A stretch of 32,817 nt of DNA, taken from an uncultured Alphaproteobacteria bacterium. Its GTDB lineage: Bacteria; Pseudomonadota; Alphaproteobacteria; HIMB59; GCA-002718135. This document shows positions 19,501 to 29,954 of the stretch, piece by piece. The DNA lies in contig CACKQA010000005.1 in assembly GCA_902602135.1 (NCBI GenBank), positions 1 to 32,817 of the forward strand, given 5' to 3'. The position numbers were made by a program, and so were the translations under genes. The notes under the pieces are model-generated. The model searched no databases and was not told where the DNA came from. It saw nothing but the letters and a program-made list of their open reading frames with translations. Every line of letters starts with the position of its first letter. Within the stretch, counting starts at the first letter, position 1.

Positions 19501-20832
19501 ATGATTAAACATTCTACGTCGGTGGATCAATCGGACAGAAAGGTTCCCTACAATTTAAGACAAAGTGGTCCTACACCAGTCCAAATGCTTATTTCAACCA
19601 GAGTGAGAAAATCACCTTATTGGCATTTGTCAATGGAGGCGGGATGTTGGAGAGCAACAGTTTATAATAGAATTTATCATCCAAGAGGTTACGTAAAGCC
19701 TGAAGATGGTGGAGCAATGGTTGAGTATGAGGCAATTAAAAATCATGTTACGATGTGGAATGTTGCTGTCGAAAGACAAATTCAGGTCAAAGGTCCTGAT
19801 GCTGAGGCATTTGTTGATTATGTCATAACTAGAGATGCTAGTAAAATATCTCCAATGAGAGGAAGATACGTAATTCTTTGTAATCAATATGGTGGTGTTT
19901 TAAACGATCCTATTCTTCTAAGAATTTCAAAGGATGAGTTTTGGTTTTCTTTATCTGACTCAGATATTGGCTTGTATTTGCAAGGTGTAAATCATGATAA
20001 TAGATTTAATGTTCATATCGATGAAATTGATGTAAGCCCAGTACAAATTCAAGGCCCTAAAGCACATGCTTTGATGAATGATTTAATAGGTGATCAAGTT
20101 AAAGTTGATGAAATGCCATTCTATGGACTTGCTGCTGCGAAAGTAGGTGGAAGAGATTGTATAATTTCTCAAACAGGTTTCTCTGGCGAGGCTGGATTTG
20201 AAATTTATTTATATGAGTCTACTAAGTATGCCGATGATATGTGGAATGCTGTTTTAGAAGCAGGAAAAAAACATAATCTTATGGTTATAGCTCCGGCTCA
20301 TCATCGAAGAATCCAAGCAGGGATTCTATCTTGGGGTCAAGACATGGATAATCAGCATAATCCTTTTCAATGTAATTTAGGCTATCAAGTATCTTTATCT
20401 GGTAAAGGTGAATGGAATAAAACTTCTGATTATGTTGGTAAGGCTGTTCTTGAAAAGATGAAGGCAGATTTAAAAGATGGAAAAAAACCATACAAGCTTC
20501 AGTTAGTTGGATTAAGCTTAGGTGGAAAACCTATCGAAGAATATGCTCCTGATTTTTGGCTTGTTTCAGAAGATGGTAATGAACCTTGTGGATTCATAAC
20601 ATCTCCTTGGTATCATCCTGAACAAGGAAGGAACATTGCTATGGGCTATGTACCATTTGATGGAACTCTAAATAAAAATGGTTTTCCTATTGGAAATTTT
20701 GGTCGTAAATTCAAGGTTCATCTACCTGATCAATATGCAGATACGCCTGGTGTTCCAGTAGATGCAGAAGTTGTGCCAATTCCTTTTACTGAATCACACA
20801 ACGCTAATACTAGAGAAGTAGTAGATAAATAA
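19501..20832 (+). CDS. GcvT/DmdA-like aminomethyltransferase-fold protein (substrate unknown)
   Basis: 443 aa. RKSPYWHLSMEAGCWRATVYNRIYHPRGYV, WNVAVERQIQVKGPDAEAFVDYV, CNQYGGVLNDPILLRI, VQIQGPKAHALM, SQTGFSGEAGFEIYL, IQAGILSWGQDMDNQHNPFQCNLGYQVSL. Closer to DmdA-like than canonical GcvT by these motifs. RBS AAGGAG upstream. Confidence 0.85.
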   Translation: MIKHSTSVDQSDRKVPYNLRQSGPTPVQMLISTRVRKSPYWHLSMEAGCWRATVYNRIYHPRGYVKPEDGGAMVEYEAIKNHVTMWNVAVERQIQVKGPDAEAFVDYVITRDASKISPMRGRYVILCNQYGGVLNDPILLRISKDEFWFSLSDSDIGLYLQGVNHDNRFNVHIDEIDVSPVQIQGPKAHALMNDLIGDQVKVDEMPFYGLAAAKVGGRDCIISQTGFSGEAGFEIYLYESTKYADDMWNAVLEAGKKHNLMVIAPAHHRRIQAGILSWGQDMDNQHNPFQCNLGYQVSLSGKGEWNKTSDYVGKAVLEKMKADLKDGKKPYKLQLVGLSLGGKPIEEYAPDFWLVSEDGNEPCGFITSPWYHPEQGRNIAMGYVPFDGTLNKNGFPIGNFGRKFKVHLPDQYADTPGVPVDAEVVPIPFTESHNANTREVVDK

Positions 20833-20843
20833 AATATTTTAAG

Positions 20844-20872
20844 AAGCTCTATTTAATTAATAGGGCTTTTTT
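20844..20872. terminator. bidirectional Rho-independent terminator between convergent genes
   Basis: AAGCTCTATT-taat-AATAGGGCTT (one G-U) followed by a T run, between convergent stops at 20832 and 20871. Confidence 0.8.
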
Positions 20873-21491
20873 AATTTAATAAAGCTTTTATTCTATCAAT
20901 AGAGATATAACCAACAACAAGTTCTTCATTAACAAAAAAAGTAGGAGTGCCTCGAGCACCCGATCCATTAGCTAAAAAAGAACTCAGTCTTACAATATTA
21001 TTAACACTTTCTTTTGTCATATCGATATTTAATTTAGCATCATTTAAATCAAGGTTTTCAATTATCTGTTTTAGTTTTGCATTATTTAAATTTCCTTCAA
21101 CTTCAAACAATGCATTATGAAAATCGATACCTTTGTTCTGCATGTTTGCAGCTATAACCATATTTGCTAGTAATTTAGAAGACTCACTTAAAATTGGATG
21201 TTGTAAGAATACTATTCGTGTATCTTTTCTTTCACTTGCAATCTGAAGTAATTCAGGATGTACTTTTTTACAATATCCGCAAAAGTAATCCATAAATTCA
21301 ATAATGGTATTGTTCGCATTTTCATCACCTATTTGAACAATTCCCTCTTCAGGAATAACATCTAATATTTTTAAATGAAAAGGCTTAGACTCATCAAAAA
21401 ACAATTCTTTAAGAGTCATTTCAGCCTTTACAGGAAGACAAATAAACGCACTCATTATAACCACCAAAATTATTTTTTTGAAGTATCTCAT
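20871..21491 (-). CDS. DsbA-family thioredoxin-fold protein, exported
   Basis: Signal peptide; FMDYFCGYCKKVHPEL (CxxC = CGYC), GARGTPTFFVNEELVVGY. Confidence 0.9.
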   Translation of the reverse strand: MRYFKKIILVVIMSAFICLPVKAEMTLKELFFDESKPFHLKILDVIPEEGIVQIGDENANNTIIEFMDYFCGYCKKVHPELLQIASERKDTRIVFLQHPILSESSKLLANMVIAANMQNKGIDFHNALFEVEGNLNNAKLKQIIENLDLNDAKLNIDMTKESVNNIVRLSSFLANGSGARGTPTFFVNEELVVGYISIDRIKALLN

Positions 21492-21545
21492 GATTGACCC
21501 ACCTTATTTAATATGATTAATGAAGTACAGTATTAATTAGTAATA

Positions 21546-23981
21546 ATGAAATCAAAGTCAAAAGTAGTTGTAATAGGTGGAGGTGCTGTAGGCGTTAGCA
21601 CTCTCTATCATTTAGCTAAAAAGGGTTGGTCAGATGTAGTCCTGGTTGAAAGAAAGGAATTAACTTCAGGATCAACATGGCATGCAGCAGGGTTACTTCC
21701 ATTATTCAATATGAGTTATTCGGTAGGTCAATTGCATAAATACGCAGTCAAACTTTACAAAACTCTTGAAGAAGAAACAGGACAAAAAGTTGGTTTTAGT
21801 GTGGTTTCTAATATCCGTTTAGCAACTACTCAAGATAGAATGGATGAGTATTATCAATATTCAGGAGTCGCAAAAACGATAGGTGTAGATGTTAAATTTT
21901 TAACACCTGAACAAGTAAAAGAAATTTGGCCGCTTTGTAATACAGATGGATTGATAGGTGCAATTCAGCATCCTGAAGATGGATACATTCAACCAGCCGA
22001 TCTAACTCAAGCTCTTGCAAAAGGAGCAAGAGATAAAGGTGCAGAAATTTATAGAAATACTTCTGTAATAGGGATTAAAAAAAATAAAGATGACTTATGG
22101 ATTGTAGAAACCGATAAAGGATCAATTGAATGTGAGCATGTAGTTTCATGTAGTGGTAATTTTGCTCGACAGACTGGAAAGATGGTCGGACTTGATATTC
22201 CAGTTATACCTGTTGAACACCAATACATAGTGACTGACGATCATCCTGAAATATTAAAAAGAAAAGAACAAGGACTTCCTGAAATGGGAGTCTTACGAGA
22301 TTCTGATAGTTCTTGGTACATGCGTGAAGAAAGAGGAGGATTAATATTAGGGCCTTATGAAAAAGGAGCTCCAGTTTGCTATGTAGACGGACCTGACAAA
22401 GAATCTGAATTCGAATTATTTCAAGAAGATCTAGAGCGTTTAGAACCTCACATTGAATCAGCAATGCATCGTGTTCCTATTTTTGGAGAAGTTGGAGTTA
22501 AGAAAGTTTACAATGGTGCTATTTGTTATACACCGGATGGAAGTCCAATTGTTGGACCGGCATGGGGACTTAAAAATTTCTGGTTAAATGAAGGTCATAG
22601 TTTTGGAATTACCGCAGCTGGCGGAGCTGGATGGCAAATTGCTGAGTGGATAGTAGACGGCGAACCTACAATTGATATGTTAGGTGTGGATCCAAGAAGA
22701 TTTGGTGATTATGCTACAGAGGCATATTTGATTAAAAAGAATGAAGAAGCTTACGCGAATGTCTTTACAGTACACTATCCTGATGAAGAAAGAGAAGAGG
22801 GGCGTCCATTAAGACAAGCACCTTGTTATGATAGATTAAAAAATCTTGGTGCAGTTTTTGGTCAAAAGTTTGGTTGGGAGCGCGCTAACTGGTTTGCTCC
22901 TTCAAAAGAATCACAAAAAGATGATTGGTCATTTAGAAGATCAAAATGGTTTAAGTATGTTGGTAACGAGTGCTTAAATGTTCAGGAAAATGCTGGCCTT
23001 CTAGATATGACTGCGTTTGCTAAATGCCGGATTTCAGGACCTGGTGCAGAAGAGTTTCTAGACTACTTGGTTGCAAATAAAATTCCAAAAAAAATTGGAA
23101 GAGTTAATCTTTGTCATGCGTTAAACACTGCTGGAGGAGTTCACTCAGAATTCACAATTGCAAAAGAAAAAGAAAATTCCTTTTATTTAGTTTCAGCAGG
23201 AGCATTTCAACGATTAGATCATGATTGGATTCATAAATGGATGCCTAAAGATGGATCAGTGATTTATGAAAATTTAACTAATAGTATGGGTGTTCTTGTT
23301 TTAGCAGGACCCAAATCAAGAGATATTCTCTCTAAAATTACGAAGACTGATTTATCTAATGAAAATTTCCCTTGGTTATCATCAAAAAAAATTAATGTTG
23401 GTTTAGCTCCTAGTATCGCTATGCGTATGAATTTTGTTGGCGAACTCGGATGGGAATTACATCATCCAATTGAATATCAAAACCATATTTTTGATAAATT
23501 GATGGAAGCAGGAAAAGATCATGGACTTAAACCATTTGGTATAAGAGCGATGGAAAGCTTACGTGTTGAAAAAACATATAAATTGGTTGGTACAGAAATG
23601 TCTATAGAATACGCAGCTTTTGAGTCTGGGTTAGATAGATTTGTACATTTAAACAAAGGGAATTTTATTGGAAGAGATTCTCTCGTTAAATGGCAGCAAA
23701 ATGGTTTTAAAAACAAAATGGTAACTTTAGAGGTTCATGATGTTGAAGATGCAGATGCATTGGGTAATAATCCAATTTATAATAATGGAAGAGTTATAGG
23801 TCGTGCGACAGGAGGTAACTATGGTTTTAGAGTGAAAAAATCATTAGCTATTGGTATGGTGGATCCTCAATTTGCTGATATTGGTCAAAAATTAGAAATG
23901 GATATATTAGATAAAAAATACAATGTAACTGTTATAGAGGATAGTCCTTATGATCCTAAAAATGAAAAACTAAAACAATAG
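21546..23981 (+). CDS. dimethylglycine/sarcosine dehydrogenase-like flavoprotein (FAD oxidoreductase fused to GcvT domain)
   Basis: [45 protein letters not shown] (WHAAG = flavinylation-type His of DMGDH/SDH), C-terminal GcvT region ([53 protein letters not shown]). Confidence 0.9.
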   Translation: MKSKSKVVVIGGGAVGVSTLYHLAKKGWSDVVLVERKELTSGSTWHAAGLLPLFNMSYSVGQLHKYAVKLYKTLEEETGQKVGFSVVSNIRLATTQDRMDEYYQYSGVAKTIGVDVKFLTPEQVKEIWPLCNTDGLIGAIQHPEDGYIQPADLTQALAKGARDKGAEIYRNTSVIGIKKNKDDLWIVETDKGSIECEHVVSCSGNFARQTGKMVGLDIPVIPVEHQYIVTDDHPEILKRKEQGLPEMGVLRDSDSSWYMREERGGLILGPYEKGAPVCYVDGPDKESEFELFQEDLERLEPHIESAMHRVPIFGEVGVKKVYNGAICYTPDGSPIVGPAWGLKNFWLNEGHSFGITAAGGAGWQIAEWIVDGEPTIDMLGVDPRRFGDYATEAYLIKKNEEAYANVFTVHYPDEEREEGRPLRQAPCYDRLKNLGAVFGQKFGWERANWFAPSKESQKDDWSFRRSKWFKYVGNECLNVQENAGLLDMTAFAKCRISGPGAEEFLDYLVANKIPKKIGRVNLCHALNTAGGVHSEFTIAKEKENSFYLVSAGAFQRLDHDWIHKWMPKDGSVIYENLTNSMGVLVLAGPKSRDILSKITKTDLSNENFPWLSSKKINVGLAPSIAMRMNFVGELGWELHHPIEYQNHIFDKLMEAGKDHGLKPFGIRAMESLRVEKTYKLVGTEMSIEYAAFESGLDRFVHLNKGNFIGRDSLVKWQQNGFKNKMVTLEVHDVEDADALGNNPIYNNGRVIGRATGGNYGFRVKKSLAIGMVDPQFADIGQKLEMDILDKKYNVTVIEDSPYDPKNEKLKQ

Positions 23982-23982
23982 T

Positions 23983-24732
23983 ATGAAGTTACTTGTTACC
24001 GTAAAAAGAGTCATAGATTATAATGTTCAAATTAGGGTTAAAGCTGATGGTTCTGGAGTTGAAAAAGACAATGTAAAAATGTCCATGAATCCTCCTGATG
24101 AAAACGCAGTAGAAGAAGCTCTAAGAATAAAAGAAGCTGGTAAAGCAGATGAGATTATAATTCTTTCTATAGGTAATGATAAGGCACAAGAAACTATTCG
24201 AACTGCATTAGCAATGGGAGCTGATAGGGGTATTCATATTAAAACAGACAATGATTTAGAACCTCTAGCTATTTCTAAAATAATTTCTAAAGTTGCTGAA
24301 GAAGAAAAACCATCAATTATTTTAATGGGAAAACAAGCAATCGATGATGACTCTAATCAAACTGGTCAAATGACATCTGCATTACTCAACTGGCCTCAGG
24401 CTACATTTGCATCTAAAATTGAAATTGATGGTCAAAATGCAATCGTTACTAGAGAAATAGATGAAGGTTTAGAAAGGATAAAAGTGTCTATACCATTTGT
24501 AGCATCATGTGATCTTCGACTGAATGAACCTAGGTATGCTTCTTTACCAAACATAATGAAAGCTAAGAAAAAACCAATTGATACAAAAGAAGCATCTTCA
24601 CTTGGTATAAATATAGAACCTAGAATTGAACAAATAAAAGTAGAAGAACCACCTGTTAGACAAAAAGGAATTATGGTAAGTGATGTTGCTGAATTAGTTC
24701 AAAAACTAAAACATGAGGCAAAAGTTATATGA
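23983..24732 (+). CDS. etfB: electron transfer flavoprotein beta subunit
   Basis: [26 protein letters not shown]...[19 protein letters not shown]...[31 protein letters not shown]. Confidence 0.97.
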   Translation: MKLLVTVKRVIDYNVQIRVKADGSGVEKDNVKMSMNPPDENAVEEALRIKEAGKADEIIILSIGNDKAQETIRTALAMGADRGIHIKTDNDLEPLAISKIISKVAEEEKPSIILMGKQAIDDDSNQTGQMTSALLNWPQATFASKIEIDGQNAIVTREIDEGLERIKVSIPFVASCDLRLNEPRYASLPNIMKAKKKPIDTKEASSLGINIEPRIEQIKVEEPPVRQKGIMVSDVAELVQKLKHEAKVI

Positions 24733-25682
24733 CAATATTAGTATTAGCAGAACATAATAATATAGATATCAAATCATCAACCTTAAATACTATATCTGCA
24801 GCATCGCAAATAGACCAAGATATCCATATTTTGGTAACAGGCTATGAATGTGAAGAGTTAGCTAAAAATATTTCTAAATGTGAAAAAGTTTCAAAAGTAT
24901 ATTTAGCCAATAATGAAAAACTTAAAAACCCAATTGCTGAAAACATTGAGCCTATCGTTGTATCTTTGGCTAATAATTATTCCCACATAATGGCACCTGC
25001 AACAACATTTGGTAAAAATATTTTTCCTAGAATTGCCGTTAAACTAGATATTGCACAAGTTAGTGATGTTATAAAAATAATAAGTTCTGATACTTTTATG
25101 AGGCCAATTTACGCTGGTAACGCTATTGCAACAGTTAAATCAAATGACAAGATTAAAGTGGTAACAGTAAGACCAACATCGTTTGACCCTGTAGAAACTA
25201 GCGGTGGCAAAGAACAAGTCGAAAATATTTCTTTTGATAATGATAGTGGCAGTGTTGAATTTATAGATAGAGAAGAATCTCAATCTGAAAGACCAGAGTT
25301 AAGCACTGCTCGAGTTGTGATATCTGGTGGCAGAGGATTACAAAGCGCCGAAAATTTTAAACTTTTAAATGATATAGCAGATAAGCTTAATGCGGCGGTC
25401 GGAGCTTCTCGTGCTGCTGTAGATGCTGGTTATGTTTCTAATGATTATCAAGTTGGGCAAACTGGCAAAGTAGTTGTCCCAGATTTGTATATTGCCGTCG
25501 GAATTTCTGGTGCAATACAGCACTTAGCGGGTATGAAAGAAAGTAAGGTAATTGTTGCAATCAATAAAGATGAAGAAGCACCAATATTTAACGTCGCTGA
25601 CTATGGATTAAACGCTGATTTATTTGAGGCATTGCCTCAATTATCTTCTGAACTAGATAAATTAAATACTATTCAACAATAA
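24729..25682 (+). CDS. etfA: electron transfer flavoprotein alpha subunit
   Basis: C-terminal FAD domain [20 protein letters not shown]...[64 protein letters not shown]; 4-nt overlap with etfB. Confidence 0.97.
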   Translation: MTILVLAEHNNIDIKSSTLNTISAASQIDQDIHILVTGYECEELAKNISKCEKVSKVYLANNEKLKNPIAENIEPIVVSLANNYSHIMAPATTFGKNIFPRIAVKLDIAQVSDVIKIISSDTFMRPIYAGNAIATVKSNDKIKVVTVRPTSFDPVETSGGKEQVENISFDNDSGSVEFIDREESQSERPELSTARVVISGGRGLQSAENFKLLNDIADKLNAAVGASRAAVDAGYVSNDYQVGQTGKVVVPDLYIAVGISGAIQHLAGMKESKVIVAINKDEEAPIFNVADYGLNADLFEALPQLSSELDKLNTIQQ

Positions 25683-25705
25683 ATTAATTTATTACAATAA
25701 ATAAA

Positions 25706-27334
25706 ATGGAAGTAGAACGCGAGTCAATGGACTATGATGTTGTAGTGGTAGGTGCTGGTCCATCAGGCCTTTCAACTGCAATTAAACTAAAACAGCTGAA
25801 CCCAGAAATTAATGTTTGTGTATTAGAAAAGGGATCAGAGGTAGGAGCCCATATTTTAAGTGGTAATGTGTTTGAAACAAGAGCACTCGATGAATTAATA
25901 CCTGATTGGAGAAGTAAAGACTCACCAATTAAAACTAAAGTAACAAAAGAAAAGTTTTTATTCTTATCCAAGAAAGGCTCGTTAAATTGGCCTACATGGC
26001 TTCTTCCCAGTGTTCAAAAAAATCATAAGAATTATATTATTAGTCTTGCAAATTTATGTAGATGGCTAGCAATTGAAGCTGAAAGTTTAGGAGTTGAAAT
26101 TTTTCCAGGATTTGCAGCATCTAAAATATTATATTCAGATGATGATCATGTAATTGGTGTTCAAACAGGTGATATGGGTATTGATAAAGATGGTAACAAA
26201 AAAGATAGTTTTGAACCAGGTATTAATATTAACGCTAAAGTAACAGTGTTTGCTGAAGGTTGCAGAGGTCACTTAGGTAAAGAATTAATTAAAAAATATA
26301 ATTTATCGAAAGATAAGTCACCACAACAATACGGAATTGGGTTTAAAGAAATTTGGGAAGTAGATGAAAGTCAGCATGAAGAAGGCCTTGTCATGCATAC
26401 TGCTGGATGGCCATTAGATAATGCAACTTATGGCGGCAGTTTTTGTTATCATGCTGAAAATAAACAAATATTTTTAGGATACGTAATCGGCCTTGATTAT
26501 AAAAATCCTTATTTATCACCTTATGATGAATTTCAAAAATTTAAAACCCACCCAGTAATTAAGAAAATTCTCACTAATGGAAAACGTATCGCGTATGGAG
26601 CAAGGGCACTTATTGAAGGTGGTATTCAAAGTTTACCTAAAATGTATATGCCGGGCGGATTACTGGTTGGGTGCGATGCAGGCACCTTAAATATGCCAAA
26701 GATTAAAGGTTCTCATACTGCAATGAAAAGTGGAATTATAGCTGCTGAAACAATTAATGATTATTTAAGTAAATCTGTATCTCTTGCAGCATATGAAGAT
26801 AAATTTAAACGTTCATGGCTTTATAAAGAATTGTTTGCAGCAAGGAATGTAAAACCTAGTTTTAATTGGGGGCTAATACCTGCAATAATATTTACAGGTA
26901 TTGATCAAATAATATTTAGAGGCAAGCTTCCTTTTACACTAAAACACAAACATGCTGATCATGAAGCTTTACAATTAGCAAAAGACTCAAAAAAAATAGA
27001 TTATCCAAAATATGATGGAATATTTACTTTTGATAAAACCAGTTCTGTTTATTTGACTGGAACTAACCATGAAGCTGATCAGCCAGTTCATTTACAATTA
27101 AAGGATAAGGAATTACCAATAAAATTTACTTTAAATGCTTATGATGAGCCATCTCAAAGATATTGTCCTGCTGGTGTATATGAGATTGATAAGACAGATA
27201 TTCAAAATCCTAAATTTGTAATTAATGCACAAAACTGTATTCATTGTAAAACATGTGATATTAAAGAGCCATCACAAAACATAAATTGGGTTGTACCTGA
27301 AGGTAGTGGGGGACCAAATTATGCAAATATGTAA
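25706..27334 (+). CDS. electron transfer flavoprotein-ubiquinone oxidoreductase
   Basis: VVVVGAGPSGLSTAIKLKQLNPEINVCVLEKGSEVGAHILSGNVFE, GYVIGLDYKNPYLSPYDEFQKFKTHP, C-terminal 4Fe-4S motif NAQNCIHCKTCDIKEPSQNINWVVPEGSGGPNYANM. Confidence 0.96.
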   Translation: MEVERESMDYDVVVVGAGPSGLSTAIKLKQLNPEINVCVLEKGSEVGAHILSGNVFETRALDELIPDWRSKDSPIKTKVTKEKFLFLSKKGSLNWPTWLLPSVQKNHKNYIISLANLCRWLAIEAESLGVEIFPGFAASKILYSDDDHVIGVQTGDMGIDKDGNKKDSFEPGININAKVTVFAEGCRGHLGKELIKKYNLSKDKSPQQYGIGFKEIWEVDESQHEEGLVMHTAGWPLDNATYGGSFCYHAENKQIFLGYVIGLDYKNPYLSPYDEFQKFKTHPVIKKILTNGKRIAYGARALIEGGIQSLPKMYMPGGLLVGCDAGTLNMPKIKGSHTAMKSGIIAAETINDYLSKSVSLAAYEDKFKRSWLYKELFAARNVKPSFNWGLIPAIIFTGIDQIIFRGKLPFTLKHKHADHEALQLAKDSKKIDYPKYDGIFTFDKTSSVYLTGTNHEADQPVHLQLKDKELPIKFTLNAYDEPSQRYCPAGVYEIDKTDIQNPKFVINAQNCIHCKTCDIKEPSQNINWVVPEGSGGPNYANM

Positions 27335-27380
27335 TACATTTGAAAAAAACTTATTTCATTTAAATTGATTCATTTTCATT

Positions 27381-28214
27381 ATGAATAAAAATAAAATTGT
27401 ATTTACATTTGCAACAGCGGAAGTAAATTTTATTGGTCAAATATTTATTAAGATTACTGAATTATTAACAGGAAAATTAAAATTAAAAAAATTATATGAT
27501 GAATATTTATCTGAAAATAGACCTCCTGAGCTTTTTTGGGATGATGCAGTAGATAAATTAAATTTTACTTTAATAACTAATTTTCGCGACGGTAGTTATA
27601 TTCCAAAAAAAGGAAAATTAATTGTTATAGCAAATCATGCTTTTGGAGTTGCAGATGGCGTATCCATATGTTCAGCAATTTCAAAAGTAAGACAAGATTA
27701 TAAAATGGTTACACATAAAGTCTTAAGGCAAGCAGAGGCAGTAAAAGATAAAATTTTACCAATTGATTTTAATGACAATAGAGAAGCTCTATTAACTAAC
27801 ATTAATTCACGTAAAGAAGCTGAAAAAGTTTTGCATAATGAAGGTGTTCTAGTTCTTTTTCCTTCTGGAACGATAGCAACTAAACAAAATTTAAAAAAAA
27901 ATACAAAGGCTGACGACGGTGAGTGGAAACAATGGGTATCAAAACTAGTTCTTAAAACTAAAAGCCCTGTGTTACCAATTTTTTTTGACGGCCAAAATAG
28001 TCAACTTTACCATATTGCTAATAAAATAGGACAAACATTTAGATATTCTTTGTGTATGTATGAACTTAAAAGAAAGATAGGTGATGATATCTATATGTAC
28101 TTTGGCTCACTTATACCTTACGAAAACCTAGTAAAAATTGGAGATATCAAAAAAATTACTCAGTACTTAAGGTCAACCACATATTCTTTAGATCCACAAT
28201 TTAATAATAATTAA
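27381..28214 (+). CDS. lysophospholipid acyltransferase (PlsC-like)
   Basis: ANHAFGVADG (NHxxxxD-type) and LFPSGTIAT motifs. Confidence 0.8.
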   Translation: MNKNKIVFTFATAEVNFIGQIFIKITELLTGKLKLKKLYDEYLSENRPPELFWDDAVDKLNFTLITNFRDGSYIPKKGKLIVIANHAFGVADGVSICSAISKVRQDYKMVTHKVLRQAEAVKDKILPIDFNDNREALLTNINSRKEAEKVLHNEGVLVLFPSGTIATKQNLKKNTKADDGEWKQWVSKLVLKTKSPVLPIFFDGQNSQLYHIANKIGQTFRYSLCMYELKRKIGDDIYMYFGSLIPYENLVKIGDIKKITQYLRSTTYSLDPQFNNN

Positions 28215-28252
28215 ATATTTATTTTTCACACTTGCCGTTTTATAGAGTTCAT

Positions 28253-28924
28253 ATGGTAGGTTTTGTTGGTTTACAAGCAAGAAGAAGAAGAAGAAATAGA
28301 ATCTTACTAGTCATTTCCATTATAGTTATCGTTGGTATTTTTTTCTATATGCCTTCTACAGATTTTTCAACTGAGCAAGCTGAACCACCTAATGAAATTA
28401 TTCCTAGCAGTGTTGTTGATGAATCAAGTTTACGATCTGAAATACAAGAACTTAAACTTGAGATATTTCAAAAAGATCAGCGATTAAAATTTAGAGATGA
28501 TCAAATAAAAAACTTACGTGAAGAAATAAGCGATTTAAATGAATCATTCGATACAATTAAGAATGATTACGAACAATCTCTAAACAATATATCTGATCTA
28601 GAAAATAACACATTAGAAAATAATTCGGAAAGTATTGAAAAACTTAACACACTTGAAAATAAAATAACTGAATTAAATAGACAATTATCAAAATACGAAG
28701 ATCTTGTTCAAAAATTAGAAATAGAATTAGAAAGTTCTGCATCAACTGAAGATATGGAAGAGGTAAATATTGAAAATTCAATACTAAAATCAGAACTTAG
28801 ACAAATCGAACAAAAAAATCGTAGTTTTGAAAATGAATTAAATGAGTTAAAAAAAATAATTAAAAATAAAGATAAAGAGATACAAGATTTAATCTATTTA
28901 AAAGATTCCCAACATCATGGTTGA
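28253..28924 (+). CDS. single-TM anchored coiled-coil protein of unknown function
   Basis: Arg-rich patch (ARRRRRNR) then TM segment (ILLVISIIVIVGIFFYM), then long heptad-like Glu/Lys/Leu-rich region. ORF-track start is a TTG at 28232; ATG at 28253 is an alternative. Confidence 0.6.
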   Translation: MVGFVGLQARRRRRNRILLVISIIVIVGIFFYMPSTDFSTEQAEPPNEIIPSSVVDESSLRSEIQELKLEIFQKDQRLKFRDDQIKNLREEISDLNESFDTIKNDYEQSLNNISDLENNTLENNSESIEKLNTLENKITELNRQLSKYEDLVQKLEIELESSASTEDMEEVNIENSILKSELRQIEQKNRSFENELNELKKIIKNKDKEIQDLIYLKDSQHHG

Positions 28925-29404
28925 TTATTTATTTTTCTTTCTGAATAAATAGGGTTCTTCAAAATCCCCAATCCATATACCCTTTTTATCTCGTTTTGCT
29001 TCTTCTTCTTCTTCAATATAATCTTTTGAATAATAGCGATAAGCTATCGCCCATCCATTCAGAACCATTGCGCTATTTAAATCTAAATTATCTTTATAGC
29101 AGATTCCAATAAATCTATTATATCGATCCTTACCTTTTGTGATGCATTCAATTTCAATATTACCAATTAATTCCTTTAAGAACTTTGTTGATTCCACACC
29201 ACAATTCCAGACTTTACTATTTTTATTACATGTTTGATTTGTCTCAGGGGCATCAATAGCATGCAGTCTTATTTTATTTTTATTAATATGTATAGTATCA
29301 CCATCAATTACTTTTGCTTTTCCAAATATAGTTTTGCCAGATGATACTGTGCTTAATGAAATTAAGATAAAAAATAAATTAAATATTAAGATTTTTACTA
29401 CCAT
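28925..29404 (-). CDS. thermonuclease (SNase-like) family exported nuclease
   Basis: GKAKVIDGDTIHINKNKIRLHAIDAPETNQTC...KGKDRYNRFIGICYKDNLDLNSAMVLNGWAIAYRYYSKDYIEEEEEAKRDKKGIW; signal peptide. Confidence 0.92.
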   Translation of the reverse strand: MVVKILIFNLFFILISLSTVSSGKTIFGKAKVIDGDTIHINKNKIRLHAIDAPETNQTCNKNSKVWNCGVESTKFLKELIGNIEIECITKGKDRYNRFIGICYKDNLDLNSAMVLNGWAIAYRYYSKDYIEEEEEAKRDKKGIWIGDFEEPYLFRKKNK

Positions 29405-29954
29405 CGACTAATAAATCATAAACATATTTTGCATGTGATCTGTTTAAATGTAAATCTAATGAAGTTTCTTCTTTATCAGTATTATTTCTAATAAAAAGTA
29501 TTGGAATTTTTATAAATATAGTTTGAGCTACAGAAAAATTAGTTTTCAAAATTTTTTCTAAGTTTGCGACAAGAAATTTAGAAAGTAAAATAAATACCTT
29601 TTCCCCTTCAAGGCGTAAAACAGTTTTATTAAATGAAACATCAGTTATTGCTGTTTTTTCTGGATTAAGTTTAGATTCTAATAGAGAAATAATTTCATCT
29701 TTCTCATTTTCTGGTGTTTCGACTAACCATTCATTAGGACCAAGCCACATAATACTAATATTATTATTAAAAATTCTTACATTTGGCTCAATTGGTAAAA
29801 CCAGGTTTAATACTGAGCCTATATTTTTCATAAATTCTTTATCTGAACTTTTACCTCGTATATTTATTTTACCTGATAGAGCTTTTTCTTCTATTGTTAC
29901 TCCATTGTAATTTTTTTTATTTATATTCAAAACATTACTGTAAGTTAAACTCAT
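29379..29954 (-). CDS. soxG: sarcosine oxidase gamma subunit
   Basis: IMWLGPNEWLVETPENE, DVSFNKTVLRLEG motifs; immediately downstream of soxA with 4-nt overlap. Confidence 0.87.
   Translation of the reverse strand: MSLTYSNVLNINKKNYNGVTIEEKALSGKINIRGKSSDKEFMKNIGSVLNLVLPIEPNVRIFNNNISIMWLGPNEWLVETPENEKDEIISLLESKLNPEKTAITDVSFNKTVLRLEGEKVFILLSKFLVANLEKILKTNFSVAQTIFIKIPILFIRNNTDKEETSLDLHLNRSHAKYVYDLLVDGSKNLNI

Noticed and set aside
28278-29016. (AGA)n run near 28280 and (TTC)n run near 29000 as a possible inverted repeat
   Set aside because: Low-complexity codon runs encoding RRRRR and EEEEE in separate genes; no support for a mobile-element or structural repeat.
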